From Phoronis australis (Eukaryota > Phoronida > Phoronidae), in assembly GCA_002633005.1 (NCBI GenBank), contig NMRA01000698.1:1-62000 (forward strand): a DNA stretch of 62,000 nucleotides, given 5' to 3'. The notes beneath the pieces were generated by a model. It was given only the letters and a program-made list of their open reading frames with translations. It searched no databases and was not told where the DNA came from. The position numbers were made by a program, and so were the translations under genes. Of this stretch, positions 41,301-51,560 are shown in pieces (position 1 is the first letter of the stretch; each line of letters begins with the position of its first letter).

Positions 41301-44300
41301 TCAAACAGGCCCAAATACTGGTGAAGGGTAGTAGTGTGTTGACTTTCAAATTAGGTCACAACAGGTGAGCTGTTGCAGAACGGCGCCTAGTCATCTGTTG
41401 GAGACCTAAAGTCTGGAGCAGTCAGCTGAACTCACTCAGGCATGAAATTGCCAAGTCCACCCAACTTAAACATGATTGATAGCATGGTTGTCATGGCAAA
41501 TGGCCTATGAGGATTTTTTCAAATGCATATTTGCTTTAACACAATCATTTTTAAAGTGAGATTTTTTGACGGAAGAATTTGTGACAACATTGAATACCAA
41601 GTTTCCCTCATTCTTGGTTACTTCAAATAAATTATCATTGCCTTTGTTACAGGCATTCATATATCCATTTGATACTCCCCTCCTCAAATGTTTACCTAAA
41701 ACAATAAAAAAGTCAAGTTTGTTCAAGTGTCTGGGTCCGTAGATACTCTCAGTACTAGAAGGGTGATCGATCCATAATTTAATGGACTAGCATTGTATTA
41801 CGATGTCTTGGTACTAAAATCCACTTTAACCACCAGTTTTGTCTTTCAGAACTTGCCGATGTTGGTTTGCCCAAAGGTGGCAGTAGATGTAGCCTTCTCC
41901 CTGCCTCCTGAGAGTTTCCAAGTCTCCAGAAATGACAAATCAGGAAAGATCACTATCCTGCCGCCTAGTGCCGGCGGTAAAACTTCACCCATTAATGTCC
42001 GTCTGATATCACATGAGTACAGGAAAGGACAGGTACTAAAGTCTTTTTGGCAGAGGGACATTTTGTCTCATAAAGTTGATTATGCGTTTTCAGTCTGCAT
42101 CATTACATTGATGTCACACCTTTGCTGTAAGCTACAACTTTGTAGACCCCAGGGGGACCGTTTCGAGAAAACTGACTTAGCTAAGACATATCTTAAATTT
42201 CAGTCAATTTTAAGATAAAACTTAAAAAAATGTCTCAAATCCGTTTCTAGAAAGAGATCTTATTGAGTTTGACTTAAGTTTTTGACTTAATTTTTTATCT
42301 TAAAATTGGCTGTCCTACTAGACGTGGAAGTTTCAAAGTTTGGTAGTTGAGACAAATATTAGACTTAGATAAAAATGAACTTGAGTCGGTTTCTAGGATC
42401 AGGCCTTAGATTTAAATCCTTGAAGAAATTCAACATATTTTTATTGACAAATTTCTGGGCGCAACATACATGGTTGGAGAGGCATTATATATTAGCACTC
42501 TAAATGTAAATGAGCGCTTTGTTTTATCTAAATTAGGTGTCCACGAATGGACGAATGCCGAGGTATTGTAGACATTGGCTTATTTGTTTGTAGGAATCTT
42601 TGGTAGCTCAAGGCAAGGATGGTGGCGTGCCACAGTCGGCGCGATCCCCATACTTACTGATCCAGTGCCACGGAGGCGGATGGGTAGCACAGTCATCAAA
42701 GACACATGAGGTAACTTGTTTTGAATCGCATATTTCTTGCTCATGAGTCTCAGGATTGAAACCAAGAGGCGTATTTGTTACTTCGTAATGGTATAACTTG
42801 TGGTTCAGTCATCGCGCATGCTTAGCACCTTCTAGACTTGGACTGCATTTGTTTTTCAATGTCATCCCTTGGATCGGTTTGACTGTTGTGTGATGTGATA
42901 AAGCATTGATCAACCGTAGGAGAATAATGTGTTTGTATACTTGTGTGATCGCTTGGTGGTGTTGGGGCTAAGTAAATGTGCATTTTTAATGAAATGAATT
43001 CAGTCAGATTCAAATCGGCTAGATATCTGTTTTGGTATGCTGTCTTGTGGGTGGTTCCACAAAGTCAGAAAAAAATGCAGTGAGCTACCAGACATTTTGA
43101 TTTGTAATTTCTGAATCAATTATGTACTTTTTGTGTATTATATAGCAATACATACGCATATTTCGCAACTTTGCACCAGCTTGGCTACTGATGTTTCGAT
43201 TCACTAGCTGACCAAAGCGCCACCTATTGTTTACACCAGTAACCAGGATGTAGCCGGATGTATTAAAATTTCCATGCTCATGATTCAGGTGTACCTTCGC
43301 CACTGGGCTAAAGAGTTGAACGCTCCTATCTTCTGCATTGATTACTCACTGGCTCCCGAACACGCCTACCCCAGGGCTTTCGAGGAATGCTACTACTTTT
43401 ATGCATGGGCTGTGAAGAACTGCAAAGCACTGGGTAGGCAAGCTTGTAAAGTCAATGATAATTGTAGGATTCAACCTTTCATATGATTGGTTTTTAACGT
43501 TCTTGTTGACTTATGCGTTTGTATTGCAACTATATTTAGTGGCCTTGAAATTTGTTAAACATGGTGGCCTTTCAAGTGATTTCCTCTTGCCAAACAATTT
43601 TGCTCTTAGATGGGTAGGTTGGTTGACAAAATATTAATATACTTTCCCACTCGTTATTGCAACAAATACCTCATGTCTAATTCTCAACTGAAAAATATTC
43701 TAATATGAAATAGGCATTTTGTGTCATGCCAGAGGGATCAATCTTAGTATACCGTTGTACCAAACCTATTGAATTTTGGTTACCATTTTCATCAATCCAA
43801 ATATGTAGCTATGCTGTGAATTTCCGAATTTTTTCTTGCTTCACTATTTATGCAAGCTTAGTGCCTGAATCCAATGAAAATTAAAGCATCAGACATCTTT
43901 TGTCTTTAAATACATAAAGTCTTCAAACAACTAAGTGCAGTGCTGTTATCCCTACTCATTTTTAAAATAATTTTGCAAGAGTTTAATTGTGAATAAATTT
44001 AAAAGTGAGAATTTTTTTATAAATTTATGGCATGGAGTAGTTTTGTTAAATTCTAAATGTGAGAAATTTTGCTTTTTACCCAGGTTCAACGGGTGAGGTG
44101 ATCTGTCTTCTTGGAGATAGTGCTGGCGCCAACCTGATGATGGTCACAGCACTCAAGATTGCACAGGAGGGGATACGGCAACCTGATGGCATCGTGTCTG
44201 CCTATGGTGTGATGGTCACAGGGTTCAATCCATCTGCGTCACGTTTAATGACAGCCATGGATCCCCTAATGCCTATTGGAATCCTTGCAAGATGTGTTGC

Positions 44301-46859
44301 CGGTAAGTATCCCTGAGTTGAGAAAGCCATTAAAAATTGCTTTTCGTTTTCTATGCATTTCAATGTGCCATTAATGTTTAAGTTAACAATAGGGATCCAC
44401 CCTCTTTTCACCCCAACGTTTGCTAAGTTATGAAAAAAGCATTCAGTTGTCGCTGTTTTAAGTGGGCTAAAGGCTGATTACATATTACATTAGTTGTTAT
44501 ATTTTCAGGTTACACCGGCATTAGCATTGAAAATGCCAAAATGCCATCAGTTGCTGAGAATCCGTTGAGTCCACTCACAAACCCTGGAAATGTTTTCTTC
44601 CCGGCCAAACCCAGCCCGTTGATCAATTCAGCTGTAACTGCAGTAAAACCGGGACTAAGCAAAGAATCTGTGAATGGCTGTTGTTGTACGTTGAATCAGA
44701 CTCCTCCGGCTCCTCACTCCGATTCAGAGGATGAAGAGGGTGAAAAGAAAACCGTGTTCTTTATCAATGGAGGGAGCAGCAGGTCGAGTAGTGAGCGAGA
44801 GGATGGGAAAGATTCCGGCCCACCAGACAACGATGCTAATAATAAACTGGCCGTCAGGCTAACGCAACCACGTAAATCGGATCCGGCTCTCAAGAAGGAG
44901 ATGATTGAAAAGTTAAAAAAGCTCGAGATTGACAAGGCGCAGATGGCGAATGACGCGCCCTGTGTTCCCTCGACCATGACAGCTACGCTGGACTATGCGA
45001 GTGAATCTAAAGAGTTTAAAGACATTCAGCAGAAGGTCTCGAGGCAGCGCTTTATGTCGTTAGGAAACAGTGGAAAGGAGGCGAAGAAGTCGGCTGTGAA
45101 CTCGTTCAGGAGTCAACATACACATCATCTGTTGAATCACCACCGCAGCCCATCAGTGCCCTCTATCTCATCCAGTATCTATTTCACTGCCCAGGTTAGT
45201 AGTTTGGTTTAGTTTGGTTGTGTGCAGATTGCTCTGTGAAGGTGTGTGTTTATATATGCATTGTCATGCAGTGTAATGCCTTCTCGTTATGGACAGCTTG
45301 CATTGTCATGCAGTGTAATGCCTTCTCGTTATGGACAGCTTGCATTGTCATGCAATGCAAACTTCAGCGGTTTCAGTCCAAACTTTATATAACTTCAGTA
45401 CACTCACTTCAAAAGCATTCACATAAAATCACCCATAATTCCTTACCACGATAGTAGGGCAGAAGGCAAATTCATTGTCAGAGTAGCCGTGTTTGTCAGA
45501 CCAGTCTTATTGTCTTATTGTCTTATTTCATTAGTGACTGAGAGAATGAAGGGGGAACTAATGAGGACGGTGGTTTGCTAAACCGTTATGTGCTTAGAAT
45601 TTTGCCACCATTTTTTTTATTTTTTTTGCTTTCATAATTTTATTCTTCAATAATATACATTGATAATTTTTAAAGGGTGAAAGGGTGAACAAGGAAAAGG
45701 GGCAAGAACTTTCACTCACACACTCGCACACTCATTCACACACTTCATCATTTAATGATAATACTACTAAACAATGTACGAGTTAAGTGTATTACAGATA
45801 TTACAGATTTTGCCACCATGATAATCACTGCCAATCACCTTTACTCTTAAAATGCTCAGCCATCATTACGGGAAGACGATATTTTGCCAGATTGTTCTTA
45901 TGAGTGTATAGTAGTTGGCTATTGATTGGTTCTAACAATTACAGCCGTTGAAAAGAGCAAAGGCTGTTTTGTCCGATATTTGGGGCCCAGTCACAGCTTT
46001 GGCTTTTGTGTTTTGATTACGTTTTGCTTTTATGAATATTTAGCATCGTGTTTTCATTTATGTACTGGCCCCCATCTGAGGTACTATAGTTGATGTAGTG
46101 GGCCTCAAAATGTCACCACAAAACTAGACACACTCTAGAAGACGTTACAGTTTTCTTTGACCTCTTTCAGGCATCAGTTACTAATCTATCCTCGTCGTCA
46201 TCCTTTGATGATCCCGACGCTGCACCTCAGAACCCACTGTATGCCTTGCGCCACGTGGACATTCCCAAAGATCCGTACTTATCTCCCTTGTTCGCTCCTG
46301 ATGACATGATCTCTAAACTGCCCGCTGTCTACCTGGTGGTAAGTTGGTGCATTGTTGTTTGTATCATTCCATCTTGTCTAGTTCCGATTGTTGAACTAAA
46401 TTTGCCTGATCCCTTGACTCAACCAAGCACGCCAAAATTGTTAAATTAATCATACTAATAATGGTAGTTATTCTGGCAATTAATTGCTTATTTTTAAAGT
46501 GCTTATTTCATCATTATCCGTCATAGTGATGCTACAGTTTGATAAATTATCTAGTCACAGTTAAATTTCATCTGGCTTCGGTTTAAGGTTTACTACACAG
46601 ACGTTTTCTCATGGACGTCATATTTTTACAGACAGGTCACTTTGATCCTCTACTTGACGACTCTCTTACGCTCGCTAAACGCATCAGGAAGCTGGGGGGC
46701 AAAGTTCACGTGGATGTCTTGGACAGTCTGCCCCATGGTTTCCTAAACTTTTCATTGGTCAGCCCAGAGGCGCAGAAAGGTTCAGAGTTGTGCATGTCAC
46801 TTGTGAAAGAGGTGTTCAACTCCAAAGTTTTGATAAGGGCACGAAGTGAAGCCAGTTAA
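35386..46859 (+). CDS. LIPE: Hormone-sensitive lipase, complete, 10 coding exons
   Basis: Intracellular neutral lipase releasing fatty acids from di- and triacylglycerol and cholesteryl esters. Exons: 35386-36090, 37570-37725, 38865-38942, 41850-42032, 42594-42710, 43289-43433, 44084-44302, 44509-45194, 46171-46338, 46632-46859. Phases close to 894 aa. Residues about 55-300 are the HSL N-terminal domain ([26 protein letters not shown]). The alpha/beta-hydrolase part shows the oxyanion-hole HGGGW (H400), [17 protein letters not shown], nucleophile elbow GDSAG (S474), FDPLLDD (D824) and LPHGF (H854). Exon 8 (residues 535-763) encodes the Ser/Lys-rich regulatory insert between these, as in vertebrates, where PKA sites lie. 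The nearest basic-Ser site here is QPRKSDPAL, not a clear RRxS. An in-frame TGA precedes the first [11 protein letters not shown] (residues 38-45) is an alternative start. Exons 8-10 recur downstream at 47031-49149. Confidence 0.94.
37829..37886. repeat. Short hairpin repeat, copy 2 (partner at 31645-31702)
   Basis: GCATTTTGAGTACC at the left and CCGGTTCTCAAAAT at the right are inverted ends of a 58-bp unit homologous to 31645-31702. One arm carries a substitution relative to the other. It lies in LIPE intron 2. Confidence 0.55.
39024..40109 (+). repeat. 1.09-kb tandem block, copy 1 (LIPE intron 3)
   Basis: Starts GGTCCCGCCTGGAACAATGT and ends GGTCTGGTAAAATA. It is followed by one N at 40110 and then the same sequence again (40111-41194). 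The copies differ by about a dozen substitutions and small indels, near 1-2%. No exon lies inside, so the LIPE reading frame is unaffected. Confidence 0.95.
40111..41194 (+). repeat. 1.08-kb tandem block, copy 2 (LIPE intron 3)
   Basis: Second copy of 39024-40109, beginning directly after the single N. It continues into unique sequence after GGTAAAATA. The single N at the junction points to a contig join rather than a sequenced tandem duplication. Confidence 0.95.
42151..42410. repeat. MITE-like inverted-repeat element in LIPE intron 4
   Basis: Inner arms CAGTCAATTTTAAGATAAAA (42201-42220) and TTTTATCTTAAAATTGGCTG (42293-42312) pair with one mismatch around a 72-bp loop rich in CTTAAG and TTTCTAGAAA. 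The outer ends GGGGGACCGTTTCGAGAAAA (42152-42171) and CGGTTTCTAGGATCAGGCC (42387-42405) are weakly inverted. No target-site duplication was identified. Confidence 0.4.
45259..45358 (+). repeat. 42-bp VNTR, 2 full units (first LIPE 3' block)
   Basis: Unit starts CATTGTCATGCAGTGTAATG and ends ATGGACAGCTTG, with full units at 45259-45300 and 45301-45342 plus a partial. It lies 65 bp inside the intron after LIPE exon 8. Because 42 is a multiple of 3 the array stays open in several frames, but this is not coding evidence. Confidence 0.92.
45612..45806 (-). mobile_element. Retroposed insertion with 13-bp target-site duplication
   Basis: The sequence is flanked by ATTTTGCCACCAT at 45599-45611 and again at 45807-45819. 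The equivalent intron in the second block (near 48100) has the motif once and no insert. Read on the minus strand, the insert ends with GAATAAAATTATG and then an A-rich tail against the target-site duplication. That is a polyadenylation signal followed by a tail, the mark of LINE-mediated retroposition. The body contains a GTGTGTGAATGAGTGTG-like low-complexity stretch. The parent transcript is not recognised. Confidence 0.7.
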
Positions 46860-46891
46860 CCATGTACTTACTGGGAGGTGGCATGAGATTC

Positions 46892-47030
46892 NNNNNNNNN
46901 NNNNNNNNNNNNNNNNNNNNNNNNNNNNNNNNNNNNNNNNNNNNNNNNNNNNNNNNNNNNNNNNNNNNNNNNNNNNNNNNNNNNNNNNNNNNNNNNNNNN
47001 NNNNNNNNNNNNNNNNNNNNNNNNNNNNNN
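46892..47030. other. Assembly gap (139 N)
   Basis: A run of undetermined bases. The sequence before it ends GGCATGAGATTC, which is found again at 49181 with continuing unique sequence. The sequence after it starts inside LIPE exon 8. Confidence 0.99.
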
Positions 47031-49149
47031 GAGGATGAAGAGGGTGAAAAGAAAACCGTGTTCTTTATCAATGGAGGGAGCAGCAGGTCGAGTAGTGAGC
47101 GAGAGGATGGGAAAGATTCAGGCCCACCAGACAACGATGCTAATAATAAACTGGCTGTCAGGCTAACGCAACCGCGTAAATCGGATCCGGCTCTCAAGAA
47201 GGAGATGATTGAAAAGTTAAAAAAGCTCGAGATTGACAAGGCGCAGATGGCAAATGACGCGCCCTGTGTTCCCTCGACCATGACGGCTACGCTGGACTAT
47301 GCGAGTGAATCTAAAGAGTTTAAAGACATTCAGCAGAAGGTCTCGAGGCAGCGCTTTATGTCGTTGGGAAACGGTAGAAAGGATGCGAAGAAGTCGGCTG
47401 TGAACTCGTTCAGGAGTCAACATACACATCATCTGTTGAATCACCACCGCAGCCCATCGGTGCCCTCTATCTCATCCAGTATCTATTTCACTGCCCAGGT
47501 TAGTAGTTTGGTTTAGTTTGGTTGTGTGCAGATTGCTCTTTGAAGGTGTGTGTTTATGAATGCATTTTCATGCAGTGTAATGCCTTCTCGTTATGGACGG
47601 CTTGCATTGTCATGCAGTGTAATGCCATCTCATTATGGACAGCTTGCATTGTCATGCAGTGTAATGCCTTCTCATTATGGACAGCTTGCATCGTCATGCA
47701 GTGTAATGCCTTCTTGTTATGGACGGCTTGCATTGTCATGCAGTGTAATGCCTTCTCATTATGGACAGCTTGCATTGTCATGCAGTGTAATGCCTTCTTG
47801 TTATGGACGGCTTGCATTGTCATGCAGTGTAATGCCTTCTCATTATGGACAGCTTGCATTGTCATGCAATGCAAACTTCAGCGGTTTCAGTCCAAACTTT
47901 ATGTAGCTTCAGTACACTCACTTCAAAACCATTCACATAAAATCACCCATAATTCCTTACCATGATGGTAGGGCAGAATGCAAATTCATTTTCAGAGTAG
48001 TCTTGTTTGTCAGACCAGTCTTATTTCATAAGTGTCTGAGAGAACGAAGGGGGAACTAATGAGGATGGTGGTTTGCTAAACCGTTCTGTGGCTAGAATTT
48101 TGCCACCATGATAATCACTGCCAGTCACTTTTACCCTTAAAATGCTCAGCCATCATGACGGGAAGACGATATTTTGCCAGATTCTTCTGATGAGTGTATA
48201 GTAGTTGACTGTTGATTGGTTCTAACAATTATAGCCGTTGAAAAGTGCAAAGGCTGTTTTATCCAATATTTGGGGCCCAGTGACAGCTGAGGCTTTTGTG
48301 TTTTGATTACGTTTTGCTTTTATGAATATTTATCATCATGTTTTCGCTTATGTACTGGCCCCCATCTGAGGTACTATAGTTGATATAGTGGGCCTCAAAA
48401 TGTCACCACAAAACTAGACACACTGTAGAAGACGTTACAGTTTTCTTTGACCTCTTTCAGGCATCAGTTACTAATCAATCCTCATCGTCATCCTTTGATG
48501 ATCCCGACGCTGCACCTCAGAACCCACTGTATGCCTTGCGCCACGTGGACATTCCCAAAGATCCGTACTTATCTCCCTTGTTCGCTCCTGATGACATGAT
48601 CTCTAAACTGCCCGCTGTCTACCTGGTGGTAAGTTGGTGCATTGTTGTTTGTATCATTCCATCTTGTCTAGTTCCGATTGTTGAACTAAATTTGCCAGAT
48701 CCCTTGACTCATCCAAGCACGCCAAAATTGTTAAATTAATCATACTAATAATGGTAGTTATTCTGGCAATTAATTGCTTATTTTTAAAGTGCTTATTTCA
48801 TCATTATCCGTCATAGTGATGCTACAGTTTGATAAATTATCTAGTCACAGTTAAATTTCATCTGGCTTCGGTTTAAGGTTTACTACACAGACGTTTTCTC
48901 ATGGACGTCATATTTTTACAGACAGGTCACTTTGATCCTCTACTTGACGACTCTCTTACGCTCGCTAAACGCATCAGGAAGCTGGGGGGCAAAGTTCACG
49001 TGGATGTCTTGGACAGTCTGCCCCATGGTTTCCTAAACTTTTCATTGGTCAGCCCAGAGGCGCAGAAAGGTTCAGAGTTGTGCATGTCACTTGTGAAAGA
49101 GGTGTTCAACTCCAAAGTTTTGATAAGGGCACGAAGTGAAGCCAGTTAA
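47031..49149 (+). CDS. Second copy of LIPE exons 8 (partial), 9 and 10
   Basis: Exon 8' is 47031-47486 (its 5' part lost in the gap), exon 9' 48461-48628 and exon 10' 48922-49149 with the stop. It has the same phases and splice sites as 44509-46859 and carries the Asp (FDPLLDD) and His (LPHGF) of the lipase triad. It lacks the HGGG and GDSAG exons, so it cannot make an active enzyme alone. Differences from the first block include GNGRKDAKK for GNSGKEAKK in exon 8, a Leu-to-Gln change near the start of exon 9, seven rather than two VNTR units, and absence of the retroposed insert. Exon 10 looks identical. It is most simply the alternative allele. If real, it would be duplicated terminal exons. 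Confidence 0.85.
47563..47876 (+). repeat. 42-bp VNTR, 7 full units (second LIPE 3' block)
   Basis: Full units start at 47563, 47605, 47647, 47689, 47731, 47773 and 47815, with a partial from 47857. Units alternate between GACGGCTTG and GACAGCTTG ends and between CTCATT and CTTGTT variants, indicating higher-order expansion. It is the counterpart of the two-unit array at 45259. Confidence 0.95.
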
Positions 49150-49181
49150 CCATGTACTTACTGGGAGGTGGCATGAGATTC

Positions 49182-51247
49182 CTAATGGTACTATTGTATT
49201 TTTATTTCAATACGAAAATCCATGTTTACTGATTTTGTATTGTCACCAGTTTATATTACTTTGTTTTAGCTATTATGCTAGTTTGACTCGCATTCCCGGG
49301 TTCCAAAGAATTCGCAGTTTTTACTAGTTACTCAATATCCCATTTAGGGATGCTTTCTTTGACCCCGGGGATCCAAAAGCCAGAAATGTCTCATTTTTAT
49401 TTTCTGGTTTACTTTATGTTAACATGCTGAGGTGCTGTTGGGAGATTTCCTAATTTGTGGTATTTATGCTAGACTCAAATGACTTGCATATTTCACTACT
49501 TTACTGCAGTGGCGCTATGTGTGTTCCAGTCATTGAGAAATCATTTTTCATTTGGTTGTTACCAATTTAGCTGGCCATTGGTTGTTACCAATTTAGCTTG
49601 CCATTGGCTGTTATCAATATAGCTGACCATTGAGTCGACTGTTGCTGTAAAGTGTCACCAATTTCCGCCAAAGATTTTCACCAACATTACCTTTCTTTCA
49701 TTTTTCGAGACCTAATGTTTTGAGTGCCAATTCTTTTTCAAAAAGTGTGCGATTTTCTTTGTATGGTGCAGAATTTGGAAGTGGTTAAGCCTTAATTCAG
49801 TGCTATTTATCTTATATGAAAATTGAGAAAAATTTTTGATTGTCTTATTAATTTTTTTTGAAATAAGTAAAATTTTTGTCCTAAATTGGTGACTTTTACA
49901 ATTGATCGATTGCAATTTATAGGTTTAAATTTTTTGTACATTTCTCAAAGTTTATAATGGTATTTATTCTCTCATTCTTTGGAGTCTGTATGTTAACTTT
50001 CAAAATTCTGATTTCTTGAGCACAAAGTTTATGTAGTTGATAGTACAGCCTTGAGATTATGGTCTCGCAATATTATGAGAAATATAAGACAGCCCAGTAA
50101 ATGGGCAGAAAGCCAGTAGAAATAATTCATGTTATTTCTGATTTTTGTTATATGTCTGTATTTTAAACTCTTAGTTTTTTACTACTGAAATTAGTTTTAA
50201 TCGATGCGTTGACTTATTCTGTTATGGTAGTGCGTGCGGTATATTTGATTCACTAGAAAATCTCTAATATTGAATGAAATAGGTCTTAAACAAAATTTAC
50301 GAACATTGAGTGGCCTTTTATTGTAACATTGAATTGTTGTAGAACATTCAGATCACTATTCAGCACGAGGATTACACAACTTGGCTTCAGACAGGAACAA
50401 CTGGTTAACGATGTGAAATGCCATCGTAGGAGTAGGATTTAACCCGACATTACCCTGTCACCCTGTCCCTACCCACCCCTCTCGATATTTGAAACTAAGG
50501 GACTTGCAGACTTTTTTATTCGTAAGTATGGTTTATTGTTGCGGCGACAAATCAGTTGGGACTTCTGAGATTTTAAACATGTTTAGTGAGAATTCAAGTT
50601 AAGAAAATCCAAGCATTTATTTCTATTGAAACAGTTACTAAATTCTAAGTTTAAGCCCCTGGGAGGCACTTATGAACATTCCCACACCAGACTAATGCAA
50701 TAACTCGAAGACCAGGGAAATGGCCACCCAAGGCAGCTCCAAATGACAACCTCCCCCATACCAGACGACACCAGAGAGGGTGAAATACCCACCCTAGTTG
50801 GCGGCATGTCCCTACCAAATCCTCTTATGGGAGAGCCCTTGGGGTTATGTGGTCAGTGTGGAGCATTGTATATGTTGTTGCTATGGAATCAGTCTCTATG
50901 TGTTAAGTTGGTCTATTATTTATGAAGGCAATGATCAATGCAAAGAATGACATTTCTCTTTAATTGTGTATTAATTTTGAAGAAAGCTCGCATTTCGGTT
51001 ATAGCATTATTTTGTTTGATAATCCTTATATGTAACTGTATTTCAGCACTCCTTTCAATATCATTAAAACATGAAAATGTGATTTCTGCAAAGCCAGTGG
51101 TTGTCAAAATATAACAGTAGTTACTACTGAGAATAGCTTGTAGTCATAACAGAATCATGACCCTAATGCTTACTATTGGACCAAAATGATGTAACTGGCC
51201 ATTAGAAATATTTGATCATTGTACATTGTAATTACATATTACTTCCA
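49182..51247. other. LIPE 3' UTR/intergenic sequence
   Basis: AT-rich sequence after the second LIPE stop. It probably begins with the LIPE 3' UTR, but no canonical AATAAA could be placed near the stop. Apart from the 26-bp tandem repeat at 49552, I see no gene. Confidence 0.45.
49552..49629 (+). repeat. 26-bp tandem repeat, 3 units
   Basis: Units TTGGTTGTTACCAATTTAGC then TGGCCA start at 49552, 49578 and 49604. The third has diverged (TTGGCTGTTATCAATATAGC). Confidence 0.85.
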
Positions 51248-51253
51248 TTTATT
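51248..51253 (-). terminator. Candidate polyadenylation signal for the channel gene
   Basis: AATAAA on the minus strand, about 310 bp downstream of the proposed channel stop codon. It is a bare hexamer match without other support. Confidence 0.25.
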
Positions 51254-51560
51254 AATTTTCAGACACATTCTTGGCTAGTTAACATTCCACTAAATTTCGT
51301 GGCTTTGGTCGCAGATAAGCATTTTTCTGACATCCCTGTCATTTTTACAAATGGAAAGTGTATAAATACAAATATTTCGAAAGAACTAGTATTTTAATGT
51401 CATATTTTAGTTGACAGTCTGCGTACACATTTCAGTACCCAGTTGTATCAAGGACTTATATCCAAGATCAGCTCGAAACTTATGGAGAACATCCAGTATT
51501 GTGTTCGAGTATCCTTGAAACCAAAGGGTGGCAACATGTCGATGTCAAGTCTAAGATTGC

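Noticed and set aside
44714-44977. Antisense frames over LIPE exon 8 and over DCAF8 exon 1
   Set aside because: Shadows of real exons on the other strand, caused by codon bias and low-complexity serine/acidic stretches.
47522-47965. Long open frames on both strands across the 42-bp VNTR (repeats like [12 protein letters not shown])
   Set aside because: The period is a multiple of 3, so a stop-free unit stays open in several frames. It lies in the intron after a LIPE exon, and there is no independent coding evidence.
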